From Bugula neritina (taxonomy: Eukaryota > Bryozoa > Gymnolaemata > Cheilostomatida > Bugulidae), in contig OZ037771.1 of NCBI GenBank assembly GCA_964035545.1, positions 11,970,980 to 12,034,979 on the forward strand: a stretch of DNA of 64,000 bases, written 5' to 3'. The position numbers and the translations under genes are program-made. The notes under the pieces are model-generated. The model ran no database searches. It had not been told where the DNA came from and saw only the letters and a list, made by a program, of their open reading frames with translations. This document shows positions 44,948 to 56,195 of the stretch, one piece after another (position 1 is the first letter of the stretch; each line of letters starts with the position of its first letter).

Positions 44948-45772
44948 ATGGACGAGAGTGTAACTTCAATGGAAGAAGGTGAGCGAAACATTATTATAGG
45001 CCCTCTCGGAGCTGGAGAGGAGGTATATAGGAACACATTGGAGGTTCCCGTGTTCACGGGCCTCGAGGACGTTGAACAGTTCGTCCAAGAGTTCCGTGAA
45101 GTTGCAGCCATTACAAGATGGCCGCCAAGAGTAACTTTTACGAAACTGCGGATGGCACTGACGGAAGAAGCCAAGCCGTACGGGTGGAAGCCTAGCGTAA
45201 ACGGGATCATTGCTACACTACGGGCCCGTTTTGGCATGCCCGTTGCCGTCGCCAAGTCCAGGCTGCGAGGATTACTCCGCAAGACATGTACACCGCTTCC
45301 TGACCACGCCACTCTGGTGCAGAGACTGGCACGGACCGCGTATAGCGATCTGCCAGAAACACACAGACGGCACTATACATTCGAAGCCTTTGTACAGTCC
45401 CTCAACTATTTAGACTTCCACCACCAGTTACAAGCCAAGGGAGTAACCACGATCGAGGCTGCAATCCAGGAGAACAAGGCCTACGCTGGAGCCGAGCGAC
45501 TCTATAAGATGGAAGAGGCCACTCCCCAGACCTCTAGGGAACCAGACCATCCGGTCCGCATAGCTGCCGCGACCATTAAACCCCCCATAGAGATGGAGAT
45601 AAGCCGCTTGATGACTAAATTGGGACAATTGGTGGCGACGATAACATACAACCACTCAAGGAAGAGTAAGAAGACGGCCGCAAAGCCCCCCAGACCTATG
45701 ATGCGACGCTGGGAAAGCGGCAACCAGGGGCACCGCCGCCCAAGCGGCCCACGATTCCAACGGCAGCAGTAG
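44948..45772 (+). CDS. gag of element 2
   Basis: 274 residues, starting at the first ATG suited to the gag frame after the primer site. The core contains VPVFTGLEDVEQFVQEF, FTKLRMALTEEAKPYG and YTFEAFVQSLNYLDFHHQL, the capsid-like region shared with element 1. The C-terminus is Arg- and Pro-rich without a CCHC knuckle. The stop TAG (45770) sits in the context CAGCAG-TAG-CCACAA. The pol frame continues in the same frame with no other stop, so Gag-Pol could arise by readthrough, or the TAG may be a mutated Gln codon. Confidence 0.9.
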   Translation: MDESVTSMEEGERNIIIGPLGAGEEVYRNTLEVPVFTGLEDVEQFVQEFREVAAITRWPPRVTFTKLRMALTEEAKPYGWKPSVNGIIATLRARFGMPVAVAKSRLRGLLRKTCTPLPDHATLVQRLARTAYSDLPETHRRHYTFEAFVQSLNYLDFHHQLQAKGVTTIEAAIQENKAYAGAERLYKMEEATPQTSREPDHPVRIAAATIKPPIEMEISRLMTKLGQLVATITYNHSRKSKKTAAKPPRPMMRRWESGNQGHRRPSGPRFQRQQ

Positions 45773-48700
45773 CCACAACCTCCCTGGAGACCTCCAAAGC
45801 TCCGCGGGCCCAAACCGAGAGGAAAACGGGGTGGATGTCGCCAGGAGCCCGTACGGGCCCAGCGGCACGCCCCCCATCAATGGCAAACACCCCGGCGAAC
45901 CAGCCAACCGGGTCGACCACGACACCCCTTCTCTCTGCCTCTCACCAACCGCTTCGGTCCGTTACCAGTAATGGAACAGACCAGCGAGGCCCCTCAGGGC
46001 ATCGGGGGGGATCAAAACACCTTCCCGCAAGGAAACTCTCACCGGCCCCGCAAACCGCGGAACAAACGGGCACAGCCCCGTTCGGCCGAGACCGAGCACG
46101 CTGGGGGAGTACGGGTACAACCCCACGGAGGCAGCTACTTCTTGCCAGGGAAGGTGGCCGGTAAAGCTGTCACCTTCCTGTTAGACTCCGGGTGTACCAC
46201 TAATCTCCTCAGCCGTCGGGTCTTCGACACCCTCCCTCTCAAGGAGAGGGGAGCCTTAGCTCCCTATACCGGGGAACCGGGCACCCTAGCTGACGGGTCA
46301 CGGATTCCTTTCTACGGTATCATAGAAGTGACTGGGCGCGTCCGCGACCAGGCCATTCAGGAAACCTTCGTCATCAGCCCACTGGAGGAAGATGCCATAC
46401 TGGGGATGCCGTTCTTGAAGAGACACGGGTGCCATATCGACTTTAGCAAGTCAGCCATGCTAATGGGCGGCAAAGAGCTCACCTGTGTCGACAAGTTCGG
46501 TCGTCCCCTAGCGGGAGGTGTGCAGGTAGTACGGAACTGTACTATACCCGGCCGCTCCTGGGCTACCGTTCACTGCAGAGTGAACAATAGCCAACTCTCG
46601 GGGTTAGGGGTTGTCGAAGGTGCGCACACTAGAATCCAACTCGCCAGCAGTCTTAACCGGCTGACTGACCGAGGAGAGATCTTGGTGCAGTGTGTCAACC
46701 CCTTCTCCGAAGCGGTACAATTACCGTCAGGATCCATGCTGGGTCGCTTCCACTCCATCCAGGAGGAGGATATAGGGCCGTCGCTGGGAGCTGCGACGGA
46801 AGGTCCCCAACAGAGCCCGTCAGTTAGGCGGGGGACCGTCCCACCACACGTCAAAGAGCTATACCAGGCAGCGTGTGACGGCTGCACGGGCAACGTGGAA
46901 CGCCAGACTATGGCTCAGTTGCTACGTGATTATAGCGACGTGTTCAGCAGTGGGGACCATGACGTCGGCCTGACCACGGCCGTCCGTCATGAGATACCGC
47001 TTGCTGCAGAGACTACCCCTATTCGACAGCCCACTAGGAGGCTGGGACCCGAAAAGGAAAAGGAGGTCAGCCAACAAGTCCGGGATCTTTTGGACCGCGG
47101 CCTCATCGAGCCAGCACATAGTGCGTGGAGTTCGCCGGTCGTTCTGGTCCGAAAGAAAGACGGCAATTGGCGGTTCTGTGTGGATTATCGCAAGCTCAAT
47201 AGCGTGACCATACAGGACGCCTACCCCTTACCCAGGATCGACGAATCTCTGGACGCCTTAGCCGGCAGCAAGTACTTCAGTACGCTAGACTTGTTGAGCG
47301 GCTATTGGCAGGTCCCCCTCAGCCCAGACGCCCAGGAGAAGGCGGCGTTCATCACGCGGGACGGCTTATGGAAGTGGAAGGTCCTTCCCTTCGGACTGAC
47401 TTTTGCCCCCGCCACGTTCCAGCGGCTCATGGAACAGGTCCTCAGTGGACTGCACTGGAAGACACTGCTAGTATACCTCGACGACGTCATCGTGATCTCC
47501 CCAGACTTTCAGACACACGTCAGCCGTCTGCGGGAGGTCTTCGATCGACTCCGAGGCGCCAATCTGAAGCTCAAACCCTCCAAGTGCGCTCTCTTGCAGC
47601 CAGAGGTGAAGTACCTGGGGCACGTCGTCGGCCGTCACGGTGTGGCGACGGATCCTGAAAAGGTACGAGCTATAGAAGATTGGGTAACCCCCAGGATTTG
47701 ACCGGACTACGGGCTTTCCTGGGGCTGGTAGGGTATTACAGGCAATACATACCAGACTTTGCGGGGGTAGCGCAGCCATTAAACCGGCTCACCGCAAAGG
47801 GGGTGACCTGGCAGTGGACTCCCGTCGAACAGAGAGCGTTCGACTGCCTCAAGGGCCGCCTGCTGGAGGCCCCTATCCTGGCCTATCCAGACCCTGCCCT
47901 GGAGTACATCCTCGATACTGACGCCAGTGACCAAAATGTTGGCGCTGTGCTGTCCCAGGTGCAGGAGGGCCGCGAAGTAGTCGTGGCCTACTACAGTAAG
48001 TCTCTCTCGCCCACTGAACGAAATTACTGCACTACCCGAAAGGAATTACTGGCAGTAATCAAGTCAGTGAAGCATTTCAGACCTTATCTATACGGCAGGA
48101 AGTTCCGCTTGCGGACCGACCACGCCTCCTTGATTTGGTTATGCAAGAGAGCAGAACGGTCCAGCCAAGTCGCCCGATGGCTCGAGGTCCTGGCCGAGTT
48201 CTCTTACCGGATCGAGCACCGACCCGGTAAGAAACACGGCAATGCTGATGGACTGAGCCGGCGACCGGACGAGGGGTGTAAACAGTGCCTCAACATCGAG
48301 AAGAGGGACGGAGGTCCTCCAAAACCCGAGTTGAGAGCACTGAACCACTCTGAAACGGAGTATGACTGGGACCAGGGTCAACTCCTACAGAAGGCCGCTA
48401 CGCCCCCGGGGGCTATCCAACGCCTCCGTGCCAATCCTGTTTTGGCTGATAACGTTAGGGAGCTACGAAGACTCTAGGAGGACCTCCCTGGAGTGGTAGC
48501 CGACGTATATCGTGCCAAAAAGGAGGGGCGACGACCCAGTGAAGAACAACTGCGACAGGGATGCACCGAGTTACGGTCGTACTGTCAACGTTGGGACTCC
48601 CTGCGGATCGGGCCAGATGGTCTGCTGACCATCACAGTGGCTGCTCACAACAACCAGTACGGCAGGAAGAGGGTGATCTGCCCAGCCGCCATACGCCGGG

Positions 48701-50418
48701 AGTTAGTATGGGACACCCACAAACAGGCCCACGCCGGGGTGAGCAGGGTGCTCTCCAAGTTACAACTCCGGTGGTACTGGCCCGGCATGGAGCGTGAGGT
48801 CTGGCGTAGAGTCAAACAATGCGAAATCTGCCAGGCCAGCAAGCATGGCCGTCTCCCTGGCGTAGCGGGACGGCGTAGGCTATATGCTGGGAGGCCGTGG
48901 CAGGTGGTAGCTATCGACCTAGTCGGACCCATGCCCGTCACCCCCAGAGGAAACAGTTGGATCCTAGTATTAACCGACCACTTTACGCGGTGGGCGGACG
49001 CCCTGGCTATTCCAGATGCGTCCGCCCCCACGGTGGCCAGGGTGCTAGACCAAAATGTATTCTGCTATCTTGGACTACCTGAGCAAATACATTCGGACCA
49101 GGGGGCTCAATTCCAGTCCCAACTGTTGAGCGACCTCTGCCGCCTCTGGGGAGTAAACCAAAGCCGGACCACCCCGTACCATCCTCAGGGCAACGGGGTG
49201 GTGGAACGCAACAACCGCATGTTGGGCGATACACTGCGCAGTCTGCTCCTCGGCCGGGGTCAGGAGGAGTGGGATACGGTACTGCCGCAAGTCATGCGGG
49301 CCTACCGTAGTACACCACACACCAGTACGGGGGAAACCCCTAACTTCCTGATGCTCGGTCGAGAGACGCGAGTGCCTGACCACCTCACATACCACATCCC
49401 AGAGCAGGACTATACCATCCACGAGTATGCCAGTAAATTGATAGAGGACCTGAGGGCCGCACACGAAATACTGCGGGCGAAGCAGTGGCAGGTACGGCGA
49501 GAGGACTCTCAGGAACCACCCCTCTATCAAACTGGGGACTGGGTGTGGATGGTCAACTACCGTAGGCGTCGAGGACAAGCGGCTAAGCTCCAGCCTAAGT
49601 TTGTGGGACCCTACGTAGTAGTTGAGGCTATGCCCAATCATACGTACAAGTTGGAGCGATCTGGACAGGTCTCTGTCCAGAACGAAGCCCGCTTGAAACC
49701 GTATTGGGCTAGCCCAGGAGCAGCAGGAGCAGCCCCCCCCCCCCCCCCCCCGTTGTTGGAGCCCAGGAGGCAGACAGTAACGCGCGGGCGGCAACGGCAT
49801 GAACCAGAATACGAAGTGGTTGTGCCGCGGGGAGAGGACTTGGTGAGGCAGGAGACGCCACTCCCACCAACGGAAGTGCGCCCACCGCCCCCAGTACCAA
49901 GTCTACCCCCACACCTTCCGGTTCCGCATCCGCGTTCGAAAGTGCAAAACCCCCCCGTGGGAGGGGCTCCATCTGGAGACAACAGCGGAGAGGGAAACAC
50001 CACCACCAACGGCGGGCCAGAAACACCACAGGTGGAGCAAAATAGCCCACCAGTGAGTACGCCGCCCCAACCAACAGCTACAACCCCCTCTCCAGCTGAT
50101 ACGTCACCTCCCCTGGAACGGGAACAGCGTACTAGACAACCCCCAGCATACCTTAAAGACTTCATATGTGACCGTGTTACAAACGGCAGTTATGAAAGTC
50201 TAGCTGGGCGCCGTACGGAAGGACTGGCAACAAAGCGTGGGAGTTGTGAACACCACGGAAATCTCAACTTTTGCGAAGGCGGAGTAGTAAACAAAACTAC
50301 TACGCCCGGGGCAAATAGTTCCAGCCGTGCGCAACAACCACGCTGCCCAGTCTTTTCGTACGCTGACGTTGTCAAGGGCAGACGCATTCAAACTCAATCC
50401 ACGGACATGCAAGCTTGA
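45773..50418 (+). pseudogene. pol of element 2 (protease, RT, RNase H, integrase)
   Basis: In frame with gag after the TAG. Protease FLLDSGCTTNLLS (about 46170); RT with FCVDYRKLNS, FSTLDLLSGYW and catalytic YLDD in LLVYLDDVIVIS (about 47470); then a one-base deletion in a C run near 47692. RNase H with ILDTDASDQNVGAVLS and LRTDHASLIW (47680-48474) ends at a TAG (48475) in place of Gln. Integrase (48493-50418) has the HHCC finger ending CEICQASKHGR, Asp in IDLVGP, Asp in HSDQGAQFQ, Glu in VVERNNRM, and GPY/F (KFVGPYVVVEAM). The tail is Pro-rich and ends near YADVVKGRR. About 1550 codons from protease to stop. Confidence 0.92.
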
Positions 50419-50427
50419 ACGCTGAGT

Positions 50428-50472
50428 ATGATTACAAATACCGGGTTCTCAGGTAAGCTTGCTCTGAGCTAA
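50428..50472 (+). other. Short upstream ORF with conserved CAG/GTAAG before ORF3
   Basis: A 14-codon ORF (MITNTGFSGKLALS) between pol and ORF3 contains TTCTCAG/GTAAGC, a strong 5' splice-site match. Element 1 has the same place filled by MDINTEFTGKPA with TTCACAG/GTAAGCC, there in frame with pol. Conservation in both elements suggests a role in making the ORF3 message, but this is inference. Confidence 0.5.
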
Positions 50473-50483
50473 CATTTCCACTC

Positions 50484-51572
50484 ATGGAAACCAGTCTACC
50501 ATCAGTCAGTTCTGATTTAATCGCCTTGATTGAATCACAACTACTGGGGACTGAGTTCTACGTGAAAGGCGACGAGAACATAAAGATGGCCGACGATCTA
50601 CTAGATCTGGAGTTTGACACCATGTCTCTCTGTCAGTCTACACGACACGACTCAGTCCCTCGAGTGCTATCTGAAAAGATGTATGACTCCCAGACTAGTA
50701 ACAGTCGGTTGTCATCAGAATTATGGTGTAAAGATCACATTCGATCTAACAGTAATTCTGCTCTTTTAGATACCGCTCTCTCTCCTCTCTCTGGTGACAT
50801 GCCGTCACTAGAAATGGCTTGGAACGAGGAACCCGTTCCCACTACTCTTCCGGAGGCACTCTTACAGCAGTCATGCTGGGTTACACCAGATACAGAAACA
50901 CTGATACGAGAGCACAAAGGAGACGACCAATGCACCACCTGCCGTTTATGCCAGCTTCACTTCACTACTCCACGAAGACTTCGAGTTCACATTCCCCAAC
51001 ATTATTTCACCACCTTTTGTCCCTGTGGTGAATATAGTTACCACAGGGACTACATCCTCCATCACCAGCGAACTATGGGATGCCATGTTGGACACCTTTT
51101 CGAAGTCGACGAACCCTCCTTTCCACAATTCCTTAATCTCATCCGACCATTCATATCAGACCCAGCTCGCTATGAACGGCTGCGTCAGGAATTCCCCGCA
51201 CCCAGGACCATCACAAAAGGACTCTGCCCTAAACCACCCGAATACAGGAAACCACACGTACCCCGTCCCTCACCCCCCGCACGCACAGTGCCCCGCCCCG
51301 ACTCTATACCCAGAGTCATGTTACGACGCATCGATATACCACAGCGATGGCGTCCCTCTCCCCCCGTCTCCCCAAGGCCTTCTCGTAAACGGCGTTGGCC
51401 ATCTTCGTCCCCCAACCGACACTCTGCCCCTGCCCGGAATCTAGGCGAGGCAGAAGAGCGGATACGAGAATTAGAGAAGAAGGTGCAAAGACTGACACCG
51501 AGAATCTCCGCCGCCGCATCAGAACTCCGGGCCCTCTCTGCCTCTGTAGCCCGAATGAAAGGAAGCGCTTGA
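50484..51572 (+). CDS. ORF3 of element 2: zinc-finger and coiled-coil protein in the env position
   Basis: Uninterrupted frame of 362 residues, 66 bases after pol. Residues 1-50 are acidic (MADDLLDLEFD). Residues about 153-173 are a C2H2 finger (CRLCQLHFTTPRRLRVHIPQH, C-x2-C-x12-H-x3-H), and residues 179-200 a C-x-C-x12-H-x5-C module (CPCGEYSYHRD ... GC). A helical stretch follows (VDEPSFPQFLNLIRPFI), then a basic Pro-rich linker with IPRVMLRRID, and a coiled coil from about residue 319 (AEERIRELEKKVQRL). No signal peptide or membrane span. Homologues occur in element 1, element 4 and at 3325-3928. A nucleic-acid-binding, self-associating protein is inferred; no known family was recognised. 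Confidence 0.85.
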   Translation: METSLPSVSSDLIALIESQLLGTEFYVKGDENIKMADDLLDLEFDTMSLCQSTRHDSVPRVLSEKMYDSQTSNSRLSSELWCKDHIRSNSNSALLDTALSPLSGDMPSLEMAWNEEPVPTTLPEALLQQSCWVTPDTETLIREHKGDDQCTTCRLCQLHFTTPRRLRVHIPQHYFTTFCPCGEYSYHRDYILHHQRTMGCHVGHLFEVDEPSFPQFLNLIRPFISDPARYERLRQEFPAPRTITKGLCPKPPEYRKPHVPRPSPPARTVPRPDSIPRVMLRRIDIPQRWRPSPPVSPRPSRKRRWPSSSPNRHSAPARNLGEAEERIRELEKKVQRLTPRISAAASELRALSASVARMKGSA

Positions 51573-51897
51573 AGACGATATCCCCCAAACTCCCTACCCG
51601 TGATGGTACTGCAGGTGGTGCTCCATCCCGAACCCTTCTCACGCCGGTGCTCACAAACAATTACTCAGTGTGACAATATTATAGTAACCTACCAGTATAC
51701 AGCTCTACCTCTATAGACTATCCTCTTACAAGTGCCTCCCGCCGGTGTCATTGTGTATTTACTGTTATATATTTTTTTATATGTGTATGTTTTTCTTATT
51801 ACTGTACATAACCATGTTCTTTCTTTTATGTGCCACACGCTCTCAGTTTTTTTAGTTTTATAACGTTTTATGTCTGAATTAATTGTATCTGTGTTAT

Positions 51898-51929
51898 CAG
51901 AAAGTAGGGCTTTCTGCTGGGGGGGACGG
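51898..51929 (+). other. Inverted repeat and polypurine tract of element 2
   Basis: CAGAAAG (51898-51904) and CTTTCTG (51910-51916) are followed by CTGGGGGGGACGG abutting the 3' LTR. Confidence 0.8.
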
Positions 51930-52203
51930 TGTAGTGAGGACGTAATACGCGCGTCCCCCAAACCCCTTCAGCCTATCAGAGTGCGTCAAGTGATAACCCT
52001 CAGCGAGTAGTAGTTTATCAGTAGAGAGAGCGTACTAACTAAGCGAAGATGTAATTTCTAATCTGTGTACGTGTTGTATCTTTCTATATAATTAGTAGCG
52101 AATAAACTTTGTAAACTCTTACTTAAATACTTTATTGATGTGGATAAATAGACTATAATTACAAGCTAGGAACCCACGCATAGTAATTGCACAAATTACT
52201 ACA
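51930..52203 (+). repeat. 3' LTR of element 2
   Basis: 274 bp, with four substitutions relative to the 5' LTR. About 1.5 percent divergence points to a young insertion. Confidence 0.97.
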
Positions 52204-53043
52204 ATAGTTTTACTTCAAGTTAGTAATAATTGGTAGAACTAGATAAAAAATAACCAATAGGTATTACTATAACTATTAGTATTAGACTTAATATCACTAA
52301 TAATATTTTCATTACTATTACTATTACATTTACTATTAGTACTACTTTAGAGTTCAGTAACAACACAATTAATTTATATTAATTATTTAATGACATTATG
52401 ATTACTTGGTAATAAAATAAATAACAAGTTAAAAATCAAATAAATACAATAATGAATAATGTTATTAGTGTTATAATTCATAATTGAGAATCATAATAAA
52501 AAATTATAATCCTAGTGATATCAAATAAACAATCACTGATCAGTGATCAGTCTGAGTCTCACAACCAGAATCACGATCACAACGACAATCGCTCAATGAC
52601 AATGAGTATCAGTATGACGATGGTTGCTCGTAGCTTACCAAATAATATTACTAGGAAATCAACAAAAATCTGACGTGTTCTTTTTCTAGCCATCAACTTC
52701 AAGATCACTAAAATGACAATAATTATTATTAAATTCAATGGTTTAAGAAAAACTTTGCATACGCTTATTAGTTATTGGTGTTCATCGTGAACCCAAACTC
52801 AGCTTGTTGAATTATTACTGTTTATTTAGCCTGCGATTGCTTTATCTCTTTTCGTTTGAGGAAAACATCAGCGTTTCTTCGGCTAAACACACCGAGTTTA
52901 TTAATTCTACAACAAATGCAAGCAGCTAAAATTCGAGTCCCTTTTCTACTCAAACTAATCTGCTATTCACCGGCTTTCCATGTACCGATCTTAGAGCGCT
53001 CTTAGCAAGATCGATCTATGGAAAGACGTCAAAGATCGATCTC

Positions 53044-53086
53044 ACCCCTCATTCACACTTACCGTAACGTACGTCGTAACAGCAAA
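53044..53086. repeat. Dispersed 43-bp motif, copy A
   Basis: ACCCCTCATTCACACTTACC followed by GTAACGTACGTCGTAACAGC. The same stretch with two or three changes occurs at 56153-56195. GATCGATCT-rich sequence precedes copy A. It could be the end of a DNA transposon family. Confidence 0.6.
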
Positions 53087-53330
53087 AATAAAATGGCGAC
53101 GCTGTTGCATTTTGTCAACGGGTGTTCACACCATTGAACTATAATCCCCTGGAATGGCCAATGTAAATTTTAAATGTCCAAATATTTCAGCCATATTGAA
53201 GAATTCTTATTTTTGGACACCGCCTACTTTCTAATGTAAAAGTAATGGAAATTACTATACTTTGCAGTATTTATAAAACCTTTGGCATCACACCACACAA
53301 GTGAATAATTCCAAAATCTACTCTATTTTT

Positions 53331-53590
53331 ATCTGCTGGTAATAAGGGTTGGCTATAACATAAAGAAATAAAGCTGGTAGTTATAAAAATATTCTTTTTT
53401 GAAACAACAAAAGCAAGTTGATATCAAGTAAAAACCTAGTATATAATATAACATCTACTTAAATTTAGCTGCTGGTAATAATTGTTGGCTATAAAATGGA
53501 GAAATGAGGCTAATTGTTATAAAAATATTTTACTTTGAAACAACAAAAGCAAGTAGATATCAATTAAAAACCTGATATATAATATAAGTA
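53331..53590. repeat. Tandem duplication of about 130 bp
   Basis: Two adjacent diverged copies, each starting CTGCTGGTAATAA and ending with ATATAATATAA, with GAAACAACAAAAGCAAGT in the middle of both. Confidence 0.8.
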
Positions 53591-56152
53591 ATATAAATAA
53601 AAACTAGAAATAAAAAGTCTATTGACTCTTAAAAAGAACATTTTCATTATTTCTCTGTTGACAGCTCACTTTATGTAAAACAAGTTTTTTATTTTAGACA
53701 AATTGTGTTAAAAAAATCTTAATATATTTCAACAATGAGGTTGAGTAACATAGAGTGGTGGTTCTCAATGTCAGTAGAAGTTGACTTGACAATTATTTAA
53801 ACTTAATTAATTATGGCTGTTAAAACTGTGTGAACTGGTAGATCTTCATTGCTGGAATTTTTACTCACATTCGTATTCTGTGGTGTAACTGGTTTCTAAA
53901 AAGAATTTTAAAAGTAACTTGCATAACAAATATAATTTTTGGACAACTTTGAAAGAATGCTAATTTTACACTATAGTTCAGAACTTAATAAAAGTCTAGA
54001 TAGAATAGAAACCAACTCTGCTAATGAGACAGCTCCTTCATGCAACCTTCCAGTTTGGCCAGTGGTTTCAATATGCTGAGGATAAAAATGTTCACTGCAC
54101 AGTTTTGCAGTTTCTGATAGTTCTTCTTAGCCCCTGGACACTTGCCACCATTCCTTACACATGCTGAAATCTTTTATTTTCATTTTGTTAGAGAATCTAA
54201 AATAAAAATATATGAATACTTAAAGCTAAAGCTAAGTAAATTTAGTATACAAACTATTAATTTTTGCTGCATATTATAATGTTTTTATAAAAAAGCTTTT
54301 GCTAAATCCTAATACTAGCCAACTTCTAGTACAATTTTGTGTAAGATCTACTTTGCCTTGGATCATTTATTTGTCAACAAAACTTAAGCCTTTGGCTATA
54401 TTTTATTATATACTTATATAGCGTTAGTGTTACAATTAGACTCTAATTCAAGTTGTAGTTCAATTTTATAGCTAAATCATCAAATTGAAATGACTAAAAG
54501 TATATGGGTAATGGCTATAAAAAGTTAGTCAATTTGAATTACAATAAATTAAGATTTAGATCATCATTATGACTCAAACTAAAAGTATAGTCATTGCCAT
54601 ATATTTATAAATCATCTTTACCATAATAATTGATACGGATACAATTACTAATAACTATTAGTATTAGTGTAAGTATTACTATTAGTGATAATATTAGTAG
54701 AAGTATTAGTATTACTCAAACTAACCTCAACCTGTGAAATGAAGTGTTTCTCTCTTTGTAGGTACATCAAGTATCCTTTAGCCCCGCCTACTTTCGCAAA
54801 ATCGAGTGGCATCGATAGCCCGAGTAAAATCTGGGGAGCATTCAGCGTAGAAAACCTGTTAAGACCTCTTCTTGCTTTGCTTATAACTTTTAGTGTAGTT
54901 TATGCAGAGAAAATTTGGAGACATCATTGTGTAGCAGAGCCTTATATTAAACTGATTTTATAATCACGAACCCCTTCAAATCCTCTGCTCCTTGTGGTAA
55001 GGAGTGTTAAAATATAGTAAAAATCCATGTTTTTCAATCGATAATTTAAGTTATAATTTGTGACAGATATGTAAAATGAATATATTGTAAAACCATCTCT
55101 AAAGGTTTTCCATCAATTGAAGTATTAATATGATGATATTATGCTTTAGCTATTTAGTTATAATGATTTAAGTCGAAGGCTATGCTCGAGACTTGTAGAT
55201 TTTTGAGATAGCCATTACGCTATTGTTGCTAAACGCATGAAAATAAGTGGGTTCGCTAAAGCATTCATGGCGTGAAGATTTAATTGCTCGGGTAACTGGT
55301 TGAACGTCATACATTTACAAGCTAATATCTGCACTTGTAGTTGATCTTGCCTGTTGAAAGTGCATTGAAGTTTACTCAAATTTTCTTGTCTACCGATCTA
55401 ACCTAAAATTAAACTGTAAAGCGTTACTTGAAAATTATCATTTGATGTACCTATCTCTTTGCTATCAACGCGATGAATTTGAGTAATTGAAGCAATTATA
55501 AGCAAAGCACTGTAATCCTGATGTTCTTTGGCTTTTGAAACTGCGTGATAAGTGTGTTCAGAAGTATCCATTGTTAGTAATGCTTACTATTAGTGACAAA
55601 CCACGACATTTGAAAATTTAACAATGGCGGCAAACTGGCTAAAATTAAAATACTTTTCGAAAAGAGGCTCCAGTTGACGTGAAAAAATGAACAGGTCACG
55701 TGATAAACTGCCCGAAAATCTTACTTCAAAGTGAAACTAACAATCCACCAATATGGCTGCTCTTTGGACGCGGGGTTACATTATAAAGCTACCGGATGTC
55801 CTTTCCAGGGTTATAGTTTCAGTTCAGTGGTTCACACATTGCCGTAAAAGTACAATGCATGACGTTGAGCTGTGACCAATCATAATAAAGGCAACTCTTG
55901 TCTGCGGTGATTTGAACGCCTTTGAATATTATTTACAAATTATTCGCAACATTCTTATCAAAAGATGTTATATAAATGCTATTTACTAAATAAACGCAAT
56001 CACATGAAAAGAATCTTTTTTTTAAATATATTCGTTTTTAAAATAATTGTGCAAACTAATTTAAATAATGAATATTTAAGCCGTCCAAATCATTTTTAAG
56101 TTTTTGGTTTGCTTGATTTTGTGATTAGGGAAAGCTAGATTTCTAACCCCTC

Positions 56153-56195
56153 ATTCACACTTACCGTACCGTACGCCGTAACAGCAAATTTTAGC
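56153..56195. repeat. Dispersed 43-bp motif, copy B
   Basis: Second copy of the motif at 53044-53086. Downstream are GATCGATCTGA stretches (56410-56430 and 56945-57000). Confidence 0.6.

Larger units (their letters stand above)
44613..52203 (+). mobile_element. Ty3/gypsy element 2, full length, nearly intact
   Basis: Two 274-bp LTRs differing at four positions. The flanks are ATGG (left) and ATAG (right), possibly a 4-bp duplication with one change. Order: 5' LTR, tRNA-Leu primer site, gag, in-frame TAG, pol, ORF3, inverted repeat and polypurine tract, 3' LTR. Interruptions are the TAG at 45770, a one-base frame change near 47692 and a TAG at 48475. Confidence 0.97.

Noticed and set aside
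50484-51572. Envelope protein in the third ORF
   Set aside because: No signal peptide, membrane span or fusion-like region; zinc-finger and coiled-coil features instead.
54685-54963. Possible 92-residue protein
   Set aside because: No homology, no splice support, and AT-rich surroundings with simple repeats.
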